A DNA stretch of 64,000 nt from Mycolicibacterium arabiense (GCF_010731815.2 NZ_AP022592.1:310001-374000), one strand, 5' to 3'. Positions 33,928 to 43,628 are shown, counted from the first letter of the stretch. Translations and numbers: made by a program. Notes: a model not told the origin generated them from the sequence alone.

Positions 33928-34290
33928 TTACCGCGCGGTGGCGCCCTCGAACGCTTCGAGCACTTCGCGGGGGACGCGGCCGCGGGGGCTGACTGTGTAC
34001 CCGTTTTCGGCGGCCCAGGCGCGAATGGCCGATGGGCTAGCTCCCGCCTCCGCCTTCGTGCTCCGTGATTTTTTGGCTCGGCGGTTACGGGGCCGCTCCT
34101 GACCAGAAACCTCGCGTGCTGCATTGATGTAGGGGGTCAGCGTCTTGTCGAACTTGGACGCGTTCCGCGTGGACAGATCGATTCGGTAGCTCACGCCACG
34201 AACGGAGAACTCGATCGTCTCGCCTCCGCCGTCGGTGATATCGGTGCCGTCGATGTCGTCAACGACTTGTCGGGTTACGCGCTCAGCCAT
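33928..34290 (-). CDS. lsr2: Lsr2-family nucleoid protein
   Basis: A 120-aa H-NS-like xenogeneic silencer, started at MAERVTRQVVDDIDGTDI (34290). The N-terminal oligomerisation domain has 'ETIEFSVRGVSYRIDLSTRNASKFDKTLTPYINAARE'. An Arg/Lys-rich linker follows, and the C-terminal DNA-binding domain is 'SAIRAWAAENGYTVSPRGRVPREVLEAFE' with the RGR AT-hook-like loop (RGRV where most have RGRI). Lsr2 binds AT-rich foreign DNA. Placed at the edge of the AT-richer defence island, it may be an element-borne paralogue rather than the core copy. Confidence 0.9.
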   Translation of the reverse strand: MAERVTRQVVDDIDGTDITDGGGETIEFSVRGVSYRIDLSTRNASKFDKTLTPYINAAREVSGQERPRNRRAKKSRSTKAEAGASPSAIRAWAAENGYTVSPRGRVPREVLEAFEGATAR

Positions 34291-34329
34291 GTGTATCCCT
34301 TTCATCATCCCGTCCCCAGCGATCTGACC

Positions 34330-34690
34330 TTACCGGTAATGCGCGAAACCCTTCGCTGAGGAGACGGCCGAGTGCCGTCGCGACCCGAGAGGAGAGAACA
34401 ATCGCGGCCAGAATTGGCCCTTCTGATCGTCGACGCGTTCGTGGGTCGCGATCGCCCCGATAGCAAGAAAGGTGAGCCCGGCCGCGGCCGCGATGTCCAG
34501 CACGGATACCGCTAAACCTGCGACAAGCTCGCCGGCGGCCGAAATTTGGAGTGCACCGACGACACAAGAAGGGCCAGCGCCGAGGCGCATCTGGTCACGC
34601 ATCTGCAGCGATTCTTGGCGCCGATTACGTTGGGGACGCCCGCGCCGAGGAAGGCTGTCGCCACGAGCGCACTAGGACGATGGACTGAAT
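34330..34690 (-). pseudogene. DoxX-like membrane protein gene with frameshift
   Basis: Reading leftward, 'SALVATAFLGAGVPNVIGAK' (first DoxX helix) is followed, after a shift near 34605, by 'MRDQMRLGAGPSCVVGALQISAAGELVAGLAVSVLDIAAAAGLTFLAIGAIATHERVDDQ', the remaining three helices. The normal length is about 115-120 aa. One indel separates the parts. The last residues after THERVDDQ look degraded. Confidence 0.55.
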
Positions 34691-34779
34691 GTCGCCAAGG
34701 CGAAAAGAGGTGCAATCGAGCGGGTTCCGGGCGTGGTTCCATAGGAAATGGACCAGTGGAACTGTCGTAGCGAAGGGCA

Positions 34780-36159
34780 ATGAGCGTGATGAGCAGGGTC
34801 TCGAGGGATGCGCGAGCTGTCCTGACCCGGCGGGGCGGTGACGGTCGTTGTCGCCGCTACCGCGGCCGCGGTGGTCGCCGCGATGTGTCACGTCTTCGAG
34901 AACCTGTGGCTGACGACGTGACTCGGAGGCGGTCTGCCCTTGTACTGATCGTGGCAGTAGCCGCTGCCGTTGTGATCGGTGCGGTCGTGATCGGTGGGGT
35001 GTCCGGCATCGGTCACGATGACCGGCCCGTCGACGCCACCATGTCTGCGCCAACCGAGGTCCCGGCGATCCCACCAGAATTGGGTGACAGGCGGTTTGAG
35101 GTCACCGTCTTCGGCCGTCCTGACGCGCAGCCCCGCGTCGTGCGCGCCGGACCTGGATTCGCCGTCGTCGTCGATGACAACCTGACGGCCTATGGCGCCG
35201 ACGGTGTGGAGCGCTGGCACTACCGCCCCGCCTACACCGCGATCGACGACGTGCACGTCTACGACGACGGGACGGTGCTCATCGCAGCACTGTCCGACAG
35301 CCTGATCGCGTTCGACGCTTACACCGGCCAGCAGCTGTGGACATCACTGAATGAGGATCTGCGCGGCGCGTTCGACGGCTACCAGAACTCCACCGAACGG
35401 AAGCCGTACCCGTCGTTGCCGCGGCTCCTTGCACAGTCGACGGGAACGGTGATGATGGGCTTTGATCCGCGCACCGGCGAGGAGACGTGGCGACACTCGA
35501 GGGGCTGTTCCAAGACCGCCTACACCCCCACGCAACTGTTGTGCCTCAACATGTGGGGTGACCACGCGAGAGTCACGGTGGTCGACGCGGCCACCGGGTC
35601 TGCGGGCGTTGACGTCAGGGTGCCGATCCCGGGTGCCGGCCGCCCCGAGACCTGGACGTTCATCGCCGAGGACGTCGACTCCACCGGAGCCGGTGTCGCG
35701 ATGACGTTCTGGATCTCGGGTAGTGGTGAGCAGGACCCGAGCCCACTGGTCTACCTCAACACCACCTCGCGTGCCTCGGTGCCGCTCGGTGAGACATCTG
35801 CGTTCGGCGGGGATCCGCGTGGCGACTTGCTCGTCACATCGCCCGGCGGTGGCACCGTGGCACTGCACGATGCGGCAGGCGCTCGGCGGTGCGTCATCAG
35901 CCCTGACGCCACGCCGGTGGACGGTGAGTTCGAGGCCACCGCCTGGCTGACCGATCAGATCATCGCCGTGTTTAACCGCGGCAAGGGATTCGACCCCGAG
36001 CCATCACTAGTCGTCTTCGACCGCGACTGCCGGTCACTGTCGGCGCAACCCGTGCCAGCTGGCACGGACATCACCGAGGTCGTGCCAGCCCCCGGCGCCA
36101 CGCTGATGGTGCGCAGCGACGGCACCGGTACACACATCGACGGCTACTCCCCTCGGTAG
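34780..36159 (+). CDS. Membrane-anchored PQQ-like beta-propeller protein
   Basis: A 459-aa protein: a basic N-terminal part, one membrane helix (about residues 52-73, 'ALVLIVAVAAAVVIGAVVIGGV') and a large extracellular region with repeated blade motifs such as 'LTAYGADGVERWHY', 'LIAFDAYTGQQLW' and 'MMGFDPRTGEETW' (the PQQ-repeat form D..TG...W). A GTG at 34906 (VADDVTRRR), six residues before the helix, is an equally good start and would remove the odd Arg-rich leader. A damaged relative lies at 60960-61942. Such propellers often mediate protein contacts at the cell surface. No cofactor role is implied. Confidence 0.8.
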   Translation: MSVMSRVSRDARAVLTRRGGDGRCRRYRGRGGRRDVSRLREPVADDVTRRRSALVLIVAVAAAVVIGAVVIGGVSGIGHDDRPVDATMSAPTEVPAIPPELGDRRFEVTVFGRPDAQPRVVRAGPGFAVVVDDNLTAYGADGVERWHYRPAYTAIDDVHVYDDGTVLIAALSDSLIAFDAYTGQQLWTSLNEDLRGAFDGYQNSTERKPYPSLPRLLAQSTGTVMMGFDPRTGEETWRHSRGCSKTAYTPTQLLCLNMWGDHARVTVVDAATGSAGVDVRVPIPGAGRPETWTFIAEDVDSTGAGVAMTFWISGSGEQDPSPLVYLNTTSRASVPLGETSAFGGDPRGDLLVTSPGGGTVALHDAAGARRCVISPDATPVDGEFEATAWLTDQIIAVFNRGKGFDPEPSLVVFDRDCRSLSAQPVPAGTDITEVVPAPGATLMVRSDGTGTHIDGYSPR

Positions 36160-36412
36160 GTGCCAACCACCCGTGGCGGCCTTACTCGAATGACGGGTGG
36201 TCGAGGACTGATTCAGCGGACACGTAAGCCGGGCATGACGAGCTGCCGGCGTTCGCGGCCGCACCGGCCATGGCCTGCGATCTGAGTTCGGGTCCAGGTG
36301 GCGGGAACGCGCATCAGGCCCGGCTCGATCCACGAAAATTGGTGCAATGACGGCCCCCCAGAGCGGCTTACGGTGGTTTCACACGTCAACGACACCGACA
36401 CAGGGGGATCAC

Positions 36413-36748
36413 ATGCTCAACTCCGCAACACGACTGACGGCGCGCGTCGCTGCCGCTGCGCTGGCCGCCGCAACGATGTGGGGAGCCGCCGCCGCACCGG
36501 CGACGGCGTGGCCCATCCCGCTGACCGACGTCGAAGTGAACTACCTCAACTCGGTCCGAGGCGCGTTCCCCGGCAACGACGATCAGCTGCTGCTGGCCGG
36601 AAAGCAGGCCTGCCGCATGCTCTACACCGGCCAGGGCACGCTGACGACGACCAACGCGACGGCGACCCAACACGGGGTCAGCTTCGAGCAGGCAGCCAAT
36701 CTCGTCGGTGCCGCCCGCAGCACCATGTGCACGCAGGCCCCCGGCTAA
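36413..36748 (+). CDS. DUF732 secreted protein
   Basis: A 111-aa exported protein. ATG 36413 follows GGGGGATC. The signal peptide MLNSATRLTARVAAAALAA ends near PATAWP. The mature part carries the DUF732 core: 'DVEVNYLNSVRGAF...DDQLLLAGKQACRML...GVSFEQAANLVGAARSTMC', a small helical domain with two Cys that form a disulfide. The family is abundant and mycobacteria-specific, with unknown function. It has its own small promoter region after the PQQ protein. Confidence 0.85.
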   Translation: MLNSATRLTARVAAAALAAATMWGAAAAPATAWPIPLTDVEVNYLNSVRGAFPGNDDQLLLAGKQACRMLYTGQGTLTTTNATATQHGVSFEQAANLVGAARSTMCTQAPG

Positions 36749-36887
36749 CCCGAACGACCATGGCCTTTTACTCGCGCCCACGACACGGTCACCGCTAGCT
36801 CCCCTACCCCGCAATTGATGCCCACCGGGCGCTGCCAAGCAATGACGACGGTCCATATATCTCAGTGAATTCTGGAAGGAGCGGCAC

Positions 36888-37373
36888 GTGAACTCATCTC
36901 CGTGGGAGCCGCCACGACCGCCGTTGGGTCCCCAACCGGGATGGCACCCACCGAATCCCTACGGCCCCTCCGGTGGTCAGGGGAACCCGCCGCCGTGGCC
37001 GGCATCGCCACCGCCTCCGTACGGTATGCCGTCCCCGCATCCCTACGGTGGGGGCGGCGCGCTGCCGCCGAGGAAACGTAGCACCGCCAAGCGTTGGCTG
37101 ATCGGCCTCTCGGTCACCGCAGCGCTCGTCCTGGTCTGCTACGCCTTGCTCTACGCCACTGGGGCCGGCCCGCGCGACGAAGAGTCCTATCAGGCTGGCC
37201 GGTCCGCCGGTGAGAACGGCGCGACCATGGTCAAGTTCGGCGGATCGACGCCCGAAGACTACTGCGAGCAACAGTTCACTCTCGGCACTACGATTGGCGC
37301 CAAGAGCGACTTCGAGCGTGGAGACTTCATCGACGGGTGCGTCGACGCGTTGACCGAGAGACTGAGCCGCTGA
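36888..37373 (+). CDS. Proline-rich single-pass membrane protein
   Basis: A 161-aa protein: a cytoplasmic Pro/Gly/Tyr-rich segment (1-60), a basic stop-transfer (PPRKRSTAKR), a membrane helix (about 70-90) and an extracellular tail of about 70 residues with 'SYQAGRSAGENGATMVKFGGSTPEDYCEQQF...FIDGCVDAL', with two Cys. AAGGAGC lies 8 bases before the GTG start. Similar architectures recur in this region (46715, 48035, 49420). No assigned function. The 3' end overlaps the tail of the convergent GGDEF gene by 47 bases. Confidence 0.75.
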   Translation: MNSSPWEPPRPPLGPQPGWHPPNPYGPSGGQGNPPPWPASPPPPYGMPSPHPYGGGGALPPRKRSTAKRWLIGLSVTAALVLVCYALLYATGAGPRDEESYQAGRSAGENGATMVKFGGSTPEDYCEQQFTLGTTIGAKSDFERGDFIDGCVDALTERLSR

Positions 37374-38637
37374 ACCACATTGCGAAACGGGTGCCGGGTC
37401 TCCACCATCGGCGTCGCCCGGCCCGGCCGCGGCTGTCCAAGATGCCGGCCAGTGACGCCGCGTGCACGTGGCTCCACCAATCGGGTGTCTCAACCGAATT
37501 GGTCAGGACGTGTCGTGGGGGTTCTGCCGCCGGTTCAGCACCGCGAGTTTGGGCTCGATCACGTACCGGGCGACGTTGCCCCCCCGTGCGGCGTGAGTCG
37601 TACATGGCCGCGGTGGCAAGAGTGACGATCTCGTCGACGACCTCGCCTGGGGGCAAGGACCGCAGCGGCGCGAGTGGAGTGCAGACCACTCCGACGCTGA
37701 CGGTCAGTCGCTGAGGCGCGGCGGCGACAGCGTGGTGGATCCGGCGCACCAAGGGAGAGGCGTCACGGGTGGCGAAGACGTCGACGACGACGAACTCGGC
37801 CTCGGAGGTATGGGCGATGATGGCATCGCGGCGCACGGTGTCACGCATGATGTGCGCTGTCGTCGTTCGGGCGCGGTCGGTGGCCCGTTGCCCACCCATG
37901 CTCGTGATCAAGGAGTAGCCGTCGATGCTGAGCAGCACCAGCACGAAGTAGCGGTCGTCGTCTCGGCTTCGGGCGGCGAGTAGCGTCGCCACGCGTGACT
38001 GCATTCCGCGTTTGTGTGGCAGGCCAGTCAGCGGCTCGATTTCGCCGGCGGTGGTGTGGGACTTCGCGATGCGCACCGCGACCCATGTCATGGCGGCGGC
38101 GAAGACAGTGACCGCGACGACCAGGACGACACTGACGATCGCCATGATGACATCGGCGGCGGCGAGTCGGCTGGCCAGGGCGACCAGCACCGCCGCCGCG
38201 ACAGGCCAGGTGAACCACAACAGCCTGGCGCTGTGAAACGCCACGACGTAGACCGTGATCACGGCGAACGATATGGCCCCGAGCAGCCCGGTCTGTGCAC
38301 TGCTGGTCACCAGCGACGCCACGCTCACGCACAGCGTGCCTACGATGACGCAGGCCAGCGATTCGGCTCGAGTCGGCCACCGGCGTCGTAGCCAGATCAG
38401 GGCCATACCCAGGCAACTGAGGGTGACGGCGGCGGCTAGCCCGCGGCCCAACGGCTGCGCGGGTCCAATCGGGCTGGCGAGGGTGAGTAGGGGTGGGGCG
38501 CCGAGAGCGACGATGACCGTGGCCATCACGCGTCGAGTGAGGGTTTGCAGTCCTCGTTCGGTGAGAAGTGAGGTCAGCCAGTAATACCGGTCGGAGCGCA
38601 GGGAGGACCGGTTCACGACCCGTTGTGACGACTCCAT
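37327..38637 (-). CDS. Membrane protein with degenerate GGDEF domain
   Basis: A 436-aa protein: about six membrane helices (residues 35-190) then a GGDEF-like domain beginning 'IEPLTGLPHKRGMQSRV'. The signature loop reads HTSEAEF where active diguanylate cyclases have GG(D/E)EF, so the catalytic glycines and first acidic residue are lost and cyclase activity is unlikely. The last 35 residues are Arg-rich and overlap the convergent gene, hinting that the natural stop was lost by a small indel. It may be a c-di-GMP-independent sensor or scaffold. Confidence 0.78.
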   Translation of the reverse strand: MESSQRVVNRSSLRSDRYYWLTSLLTERGLQTLTRRVMATVIVALGAPPLLTLASPIGPAQPLGRGLAAAVTLSCLGMALIWLRRRWPTRAESLACVIVGTLCVSVASLVTSSAQTGLLGAISFAVITVYVVAFHSARLLWFTWPVAAAVLVALASRLAAADVIMAIVSVVLVVAVTVFAAAMTWVAVRIAKSHTTAGEIEPLTGLPHKRGMQSRVATLLAARSRDDDRYFVLVLLSIDGYSLITSMGGQRATDRARTTTAHIMRDTVRRDAIIAHTSEAEFVVVDVFATRDASPLVRRIHHAVAAAPQRLTVSVGVVCTPLAPLRSLPPGEVVDEIVTLATAAMYDSRRTGGQRRPVRDRAQTRGAEPAAEPPRHVLTNSVETPDWWSHVHAASLAGILDSRGRAGRRRWWRPGTRFAMWFSGSVSRSTRRRTRR

Positions 38638-38887
38638 GGCTTCCCTTTCGCCGTCACTGCGTCAGGATGCGATCACCGTTTCGCCTACTGCCCCTCGGCG
38701 AGACCGGTATGCACATGGCCGCCGAGGACCGATGAACGCCGATCCGACGTCGGCCGCAATGCTACGCCGCGGTGCGTCACCGCTGGCTCCACACGAACGA
38801 CCGTTCTGCGCTCCAAGCAGACACGGCCCGTAGCGCGGCGAACAATTACCGACCAGTCCGACATCGGGCAGTGCCACGCCTGCGCGG

Positions 38888-40327
38888 TCAGGCTACCTCG
38901 GCGGACGAGGCTGACCAGCTGTTGCAGTCTGCGATCTGATTGCGGATTCCGCGGACCCACCAGCCCTCTATGTTGGCGGCTGTGCCGTGTGTCGGACTGT
39001 CGTTGCCGCTGCTGTACTCGAATCGTCGAGTGTGATCGATGTCGGGTCGGGTGAACGGGCCGCCGCTGTCGACGATGGATTCGATGAACATTCCGGCAAA
39101 GCACTGCACTCGTAGCTCATTTCGGCGGGTGAGTTCCAAGCCGGCCGGAGTGTCTCCGCCTGCCTCGCGTCTACGGTCGTGCGCTTCGGTGAGGGTGCCG
39201 GTGAGTCCTTGCACGTGGTGGCCGAATTCGTGCGCGAACACCGACAGGTAGTTCAGCGGCCTACCCTCGGTCCAGGACTCTGGCAGTCCGGCGATCGGCA
39301 TGTAAATCGTCTCGTTGGACGAGCAATAAAATGCTGCTGCCTCCTCGGTCGAGACTGTGCCGCACGGTGACGTGGCGCTCGTGCCGGCCGGGACCATGAC
39401 CTACGGCCTGTCGTATTCCATTCTCGCGCGTTCGAACAACGGCTGCCATGCCCGTTCGACGCACGGTAGCGCGGCTGCGTAGAAGGCTTCGCCGGCGGGC
39501 CCATCGCTGGGGTAGCCGGGAGGGCCACAGACCTGTTTGGCCATGCCGCCCGTCTGGAGGATCGGGTTGCCGCTCAGCGCTTGTTCCCCGGTAGGTACGG
39601 GCTGAACGCTGGGTGTCGTTGCGGTGCTAGTGGTGGTCCTGGCGGTCGTTGTGCGGGTTGAACGTGTTGTCGTGGTTCGTGACTCGGATGTCGAGGCGGC
39701 GGTGCTCCTGGCCGTCGGCGCGGAAGTGGTTGTGCCCGAGGATCGGAAGATTTCGGGTTTGACGATCGCCACTCCGATGACGCCGAGTACGACGGCCATG
39801 ACGATCGCCAGGACCATCCTGGCGTCGAAGAACCTTGGCGGTCCCGATGCGGCAGCTGGTCCGGGTGGTGCGTTCCATCCCGGCGGAGCCGGCGGTAGGT
39901 GTGACCCCCATCCGGAAGCTGGCGCTGCAGGCGGTGGCGTGACCCATCCCGGCGGGACTTGTCTTGCAGCATGCGCCGGCGGACGGGGCCCAGTGGGAAA
40001 GGCCTGCGGTGGCGGCCCGGGCCGCGGCGCAGATCCTCGTGGCGGTACTGGTGGCCGCTGATACTGCTGCTGGGATGATGGGGGCTGGGCCGGACGGTGA
40101 TAGCCCTGCCCGTACGGAGCGGGGGGCGGGGGTCGGCGGAACGCGCGATGTGAGCCGGTATCTCCCCATTCCGGGGCCGCCCCAACCGCTCTGGGCGGAG
40201 GTACCGGGTACAACGGCCGTGGCGACGGCCGGGAGGCTGGATGCTCAGGGCGCCGGTTCGGGCCGCCCGCTGAAGGTTGACCCCGAAACGGGGGTTCTCC
40301 ACCGGAGGGTTCGCGATACGAATCCAC
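38888..40327 (-). pseudogene. Neutral zinc metallopeptidase interrupted by one TAG codon
   Basis: First of two tandem paralogues. The N-terminal part (GTG 40327; Pro-rich cytoplasmic segment, membrane helix, Thr-rich stalk) stops at TAG 39401-39403 in 'EYDRP*VMVPAGTSATSPCGTV'. The same frame then runs on to a complete catalytic domain with HEFGHH and 'RRNELRVQCFAGMF'. The intact paralogue has Lys (AAG) at this place, so a single A-to-T change created the stop. No other damage is seen. Without readthrough the peptidase domain is not made. Confidence 0.85.
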
Positions 40328-40401
40328 CGGCGTAGGCTACCGCGCGTCCGTCGCTGCTGGTGACACGAATTCGTGCTGGGGTGACGGCCTGCGTGGGTGC
40401 C

Positions 40402-41829
40402 TTAGGCGACCTCGGCCGACGAGGCGATCCATGTGTTGCACAACGCGATCTGATTCTGCACTCCGCGGTTGAACCACGCGTCGATGTTCGCGTTAGTGCC
40501 GTGCGTGGGGTCACCGATCCAGGCTTGCAAGACGTTGCCGATGTCGCTTTCGGTGAACGGGCCGCCGCTGTCGACGACTGCGCCGATGAACAGGCCCGAA
40601 AAGCACTCGGATTGCAGCTCCATTCGACGAGACCACTCCAACCCGGCCGGGCTGTCACTTCCGGCCGCACGCCTTTGGCGCCAGGCCTCCTGTAAAGAGC
40701 CGCTGAGTGTCTGAACATGGTGGCCAAACTCATGGCTGAACAGTGACAGGTAGACGATGGGGACACCATTCCAGTCAGGGTGTATTCGGCCCATCGGTAG
40801 GTAGATCGTCTTGTTTGACGAGCAGTAGAAGCCAGTGGTGGTGGGCCCCACCGTTCCGCACGGTGATGTCGCATTACCGTTACTCGGGACGAGAATCTTC
40901 GGTTGGCTGTACTCAAACTCGGCACGGCCGAGCAGTGGCTGCCACGCCGAGGCCAAACATGGGAGCGCAGCGTTGTAGAACGTCTCCGCGGCTGGCACCT
41001 CGCTGGGCCAGCCAGGCGGATTGCAGATCTGTTTGGTCATTCCGCCTGTTTGCAGAATCCGGTTACCAGCCAGCGCTGCCTCGCCGGTGGGTGTGGGCGG
41101 TGTGGTGGTCGTTGTGGTGGTGGTCGTTGTAGATGTCCGCGTGGTCGATCTACGGCTCGACCTTGTTGTCGTGGTCGAGGATTTGCTTGTCGGTGCTGCG
41201 GTGACCTTGCTCGACGGGGAACTGGCAGAGCTGCCCGGACGGAACAACTGAGGCTCGACGATCGCCACGCCGATGATGCCGAGCGCAATAGTCATGCCGA
41301 TCGCGAGGGCCGTTCTCGCGGTGTGCTTCTGCTTCGGCGGCGACGGAGCCGGCGCCGGGGCGGGCGCCCAACCGGGCGCGGCTGATGAACGCGGTGCCCA
41401 TCCACCAGGTGGTGCAGGTGGTTGCGTGGGCGGCGTTCCCGCGCCGGGGATATGAACAGGCCGGCCGGCGTGCCGAGGCGGTCGGGGTCCGGGGGGAAAG
41501 GCCTGCGGTGGCGGCCCAGGACGCGGCGGATGCCCCCGAGACGGTGCCGCTGGCCGCTGGTACTGCTGTCCCGGCGCTGGGGACGGCGGGCTTAGGTGCT
41601 GATATCCCTGCCCGTACGGAACCGGCGGTGGCGGTCGGCGGAATGTCCGGTGCGAACCGGTGCGTCCCCATTGTGGTGCTGGCTGAATCACTTTGGGCGG
41701 AGGCACCGCATGGAACGGTCGCTCTTGTGGCGGCGGGGCCGGACGCTCACGGCGCCGGTCCGGACCGCTCGACGGGGGTTGACCGCGAAACGGGGGTTGG
41801 CTACCGGAGGGATCGCGATACGAAGCCAC
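40402..41829 (-). CDS. Membrane-anchored neutral zinc metallopeptidase
   Basis: A 475-aa type II membrane protein. The cytoplasmic part is about 165 residues rich in Pro and Arg, followed by a membrane helix (about 172-190), a Ser/Thr-rich stalk ('SSKVTAAPTSKSSTTTT' and many Thr) and an extracellular peptidase domain with the zinc motif HEFGHH and a downstream 'RMELQSECFSGLFIGA' supplying the third ligand. Several Cys pairs stabilise the domain. The GTG start lies 6 bases after a TAGCCT -10 box, so the transcript is probably leaderless. It is divergent from the DUF2207 gene and upstream of its broken paralogue. Confidence 0.87.
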   Translation of the reverse strand: MASYRDPSGSQPPFRGQPPSSGPDRRRERPAPPPQERPFHAVPPPKVIQPAPQWGRTGSHRTFRRPPPPVPYGQGYQHLSPPSPAPGQQYQRPAAPSRGHPPRPGPPPQAFPPGPRPPRHAGRPVHIPGAGTPPTQPPAPPGGWAPRSSAAPGWAPAPAPAPSPPKQKHTARTALAIGMTIALGIIGVAIVEPQLFRPGSSASSPSSKVTAAPTSKSSTTTTRSSRRSTTRTSTTTTTTTTTTPPTPTGEAALAGNRILQTGGMTKQICNPPGWPSEVPAAETFYNAALPCLASAWQPLLGRAEFEYSQPKILVPSNGNATSPCGTVGPTTTGFYCSSNKTIYLPMGRIHPDWNGVPIVYLSLFSHEFGHHVQTLSGSLQEAWRQRRAAGSDSPAGLEWSRRMELQSECFSGLFIGAVVDSGGPFTESDIGNVLQAWIGDPTHGTNANIDAWFNRGVQNQIALCNTWIASSAEVA

Positions 41830-41851
41830 CGGCGTAGGCTACCCTGCGTTC
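41830..41851. promoter_or_regulatory. Bidirectional promoter with a shared palindromic -10 box
   Basis: Only 22 bases separate the two start codons. GTAGGCTAC (41834-41842 region) gives TAGCCT as -10 on the minus strand, 6 bases before GTG, and TAGGCT on the plus strand, 11 bases before ATG. The same GTAGGCTAC with the same minus-strand spacing precedes the paralogous peptidase (40332-40340). Confidence 0.65.
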
Positions 41852-43480
41852 ATGGCGGGTCGTGGGGGATTTCTGCTGGTCGTGCTGCTGCTGTGGACGG
41901 GGTTGCTGGTCACCGGGGCTCCACCGGCTCGGGCCGAGTCGCCGATCACACTCGATCTGGGTCTTGATCTGGGCGATGACGGAATTCTGCAAGTAACGAT
42001 GACCGCCGATGTACCCGCTGGATCGACGGCAACGTCTCAGTTTCCGCTGGAGATCGCCGTCGAAGGCAACCGCACTCAACGCTTCTCGGTTTCTGACATC
42101 AGCACCGACAACGGTGCCACGGCCACCGTGAACGGCGATTCTCTGTCGCTCTCGCTACCCGCCGGAACGTCCACGATTCGATTCGCGGCATCAGGGACGG
42201 TCGCCGACGGACCCGATCTGCAGCAGTTCACCTGGGTCGCGGCGGCGGCGTGGTCGGAACCCATTGCGACGCTGCGCGGTACGTTCAGTTCACCGGCCGC
42301 TTCTCCTGATTCCCCGATCTGTGCCTATGGCGAGATTGGTGTTCGCCGATTGTGCTCGTTGACCCAGACCGACCACACGGGCGGTACGGTCCGCTTCCAG
42401 AACAACGACTTGGTCGCTGGCAACGTCGTCGTGTTCTCGGTGCTGCTGCCAGCCGGAACGGTGCCTGCCACTGCCGATTTCACCCCCACGGTCGCCGGTG
42501 GAGGCCAGTCCCCCGCTGCCGGAAACCGGGCTGGTCTGCTGACGCTGGTGGCGGCGGCGGTGCTGGCCGGGCTCGTGGTGGCCGCGGCCTGGTGGCGTCG
42601 ACGCAGCGACCAGATTGCCTTGCTGTCGACAGCGGGCCAGTCAGACCTGTTCGCCACCAACAGTGGGCCTGGCGGGTTCGTCTCGCCCGACGGCGTGCTG
42701 CCCGGCCAGATCGGCTCTGTCGTCAATGGGCGCAGCCGTCCCGCCGACATCGGCGCGACCGTGCTGGACCTGGCGGTACGGAATTACCTGTGGATCGCCG
42801 AAGCACTCGACGGCGGGAGCAATCCCGATTTCCAGATCTCGCGTCGCGCGGACCTCGACGCCGGCGTGACCGCCTACGAGCGCGATCTCGTGGACGCGCT
42901 GCTCCCCGGTGGTCGTCAGTCGGTCCTGGTCTCCGAACTGACCAGTGCGCCCATGCCCGTCAACTTGCGGCGCACGACAACGGATCTCGAACAGAGTGTC
43001 GCCGGGCGTGGCTGGATTCGCCAATGGCGGAACGTTCAGATCGCCGGGTTCGTCCTGCTGGGCATCGGCGCCGTCGCTGCGGTGACGCTAGCCGCCCTCG
43101 GGCACAGTCCACTGTTCGGAGTGGCCGCAGCCGTCCTCGGCGGGGGTATCGCCGCGGCGGCCCTGCTGGCGCCCCGGCGCACGCGCCGCGGCTCTGCGTT
43201 GACAGCTGCACTCGGCGGCATGCGGCAGTACGTGAGCACCCTGGACCCCGCTGCGATAGACGCGTCAGCGCAGCCCATCCTCTTCGAGCGGGCACTGCCC
43301 TACGCCCATGCCGTCGGTCATCTGCGAGCGTGGCTCGACCGCTGGAACTACGCCGGGCCCGGTCCCGTCGAGTGGTACCACTCCCCTACCGACGACGGCC
43401 CCCAGTTGGCGCGCCTACCCCTCTTCGCGGCCATCCTCGATGGCATCGCCGCGCAAAGCCAAGCAGCAGAACAACGCTGA
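41852..43480 (+). CDS. DUF2207 family exported membrane protein
   Basis: A 542-aa protein with a signal peptide (about 1-27), an extracellular beta-rich N-terminal domain, a first membrane helix (about residues 230-248), and a cytoplasmic or interfacial central part with 'DIGATVLDLAVRNYLWIAEA', a recognisable DUF2207 block. Two further helices follow (about 390-435), then a Trp-rich C-terminus. The function of the family is not known. The near-leaderless start shares its promoter with the zinc metallopeptidase, which suggests joint expression and perhaps joint action at the envelope. Confidence 0.8.
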   Translation: MAGRGGFLLVVLLLWTGLLVTGAPPARAESPITLDLGLDLGDDGILQVTMTADVPAGSTATSQFPLEIAVEGNRTQRFSVSDISTDNGATATVNGDSLSLSLPAGTSTIRFAASGTVADGPDLQQFTWVAAAAWSEPIATLRGTFSSPAASPDSPICAYGEIGVRRLCSLTQTDHTGGTVRFQNNDLVAGNVVVFSVLLPAGTVPATADFTPTVAGGGQSPAAGNRAGLLTLVAAAVLAGLVVAAAWWRRRSDQIALLSTAGQSDLFATNSGPGGFVSPDGVLPGQIGSVVNGRSRPADIGATVLDLAVRNYLWIAEALDGGSNPDFQISRRADLDAGVTAYERDLVDALLPGGRQSVLVSELTSAPMPVNLRRTTTDLEQSVAGRGWIRQWRNVQIAGFVLLGIGAVAAVTLAALGHSPLFGVAAAVLGGGIAAAALLAPRRTRRGSALTAALGGMRQYVSTLDPAAIDASAQPILFERALPYAHAVGHLRAWLDRWNYAGPGPVEWYHSPTDDGPQLARLPLFAAILDGIAAQSQAAEQR

Positions 43481-43628
43481 TCACTGCCGGACGCTGCAGC
43501 ACTCGGCCAACCTCCCGCAGGGTGCTCCATCGAACTCCATTCTCGGCGTCCAAACGAAGAGACCAACGTCGGCGGCGTGCCGACGGCGGCGTCACGACTC
43601 GACGGGTGCCGGCACGGGGCCGTAGGGG

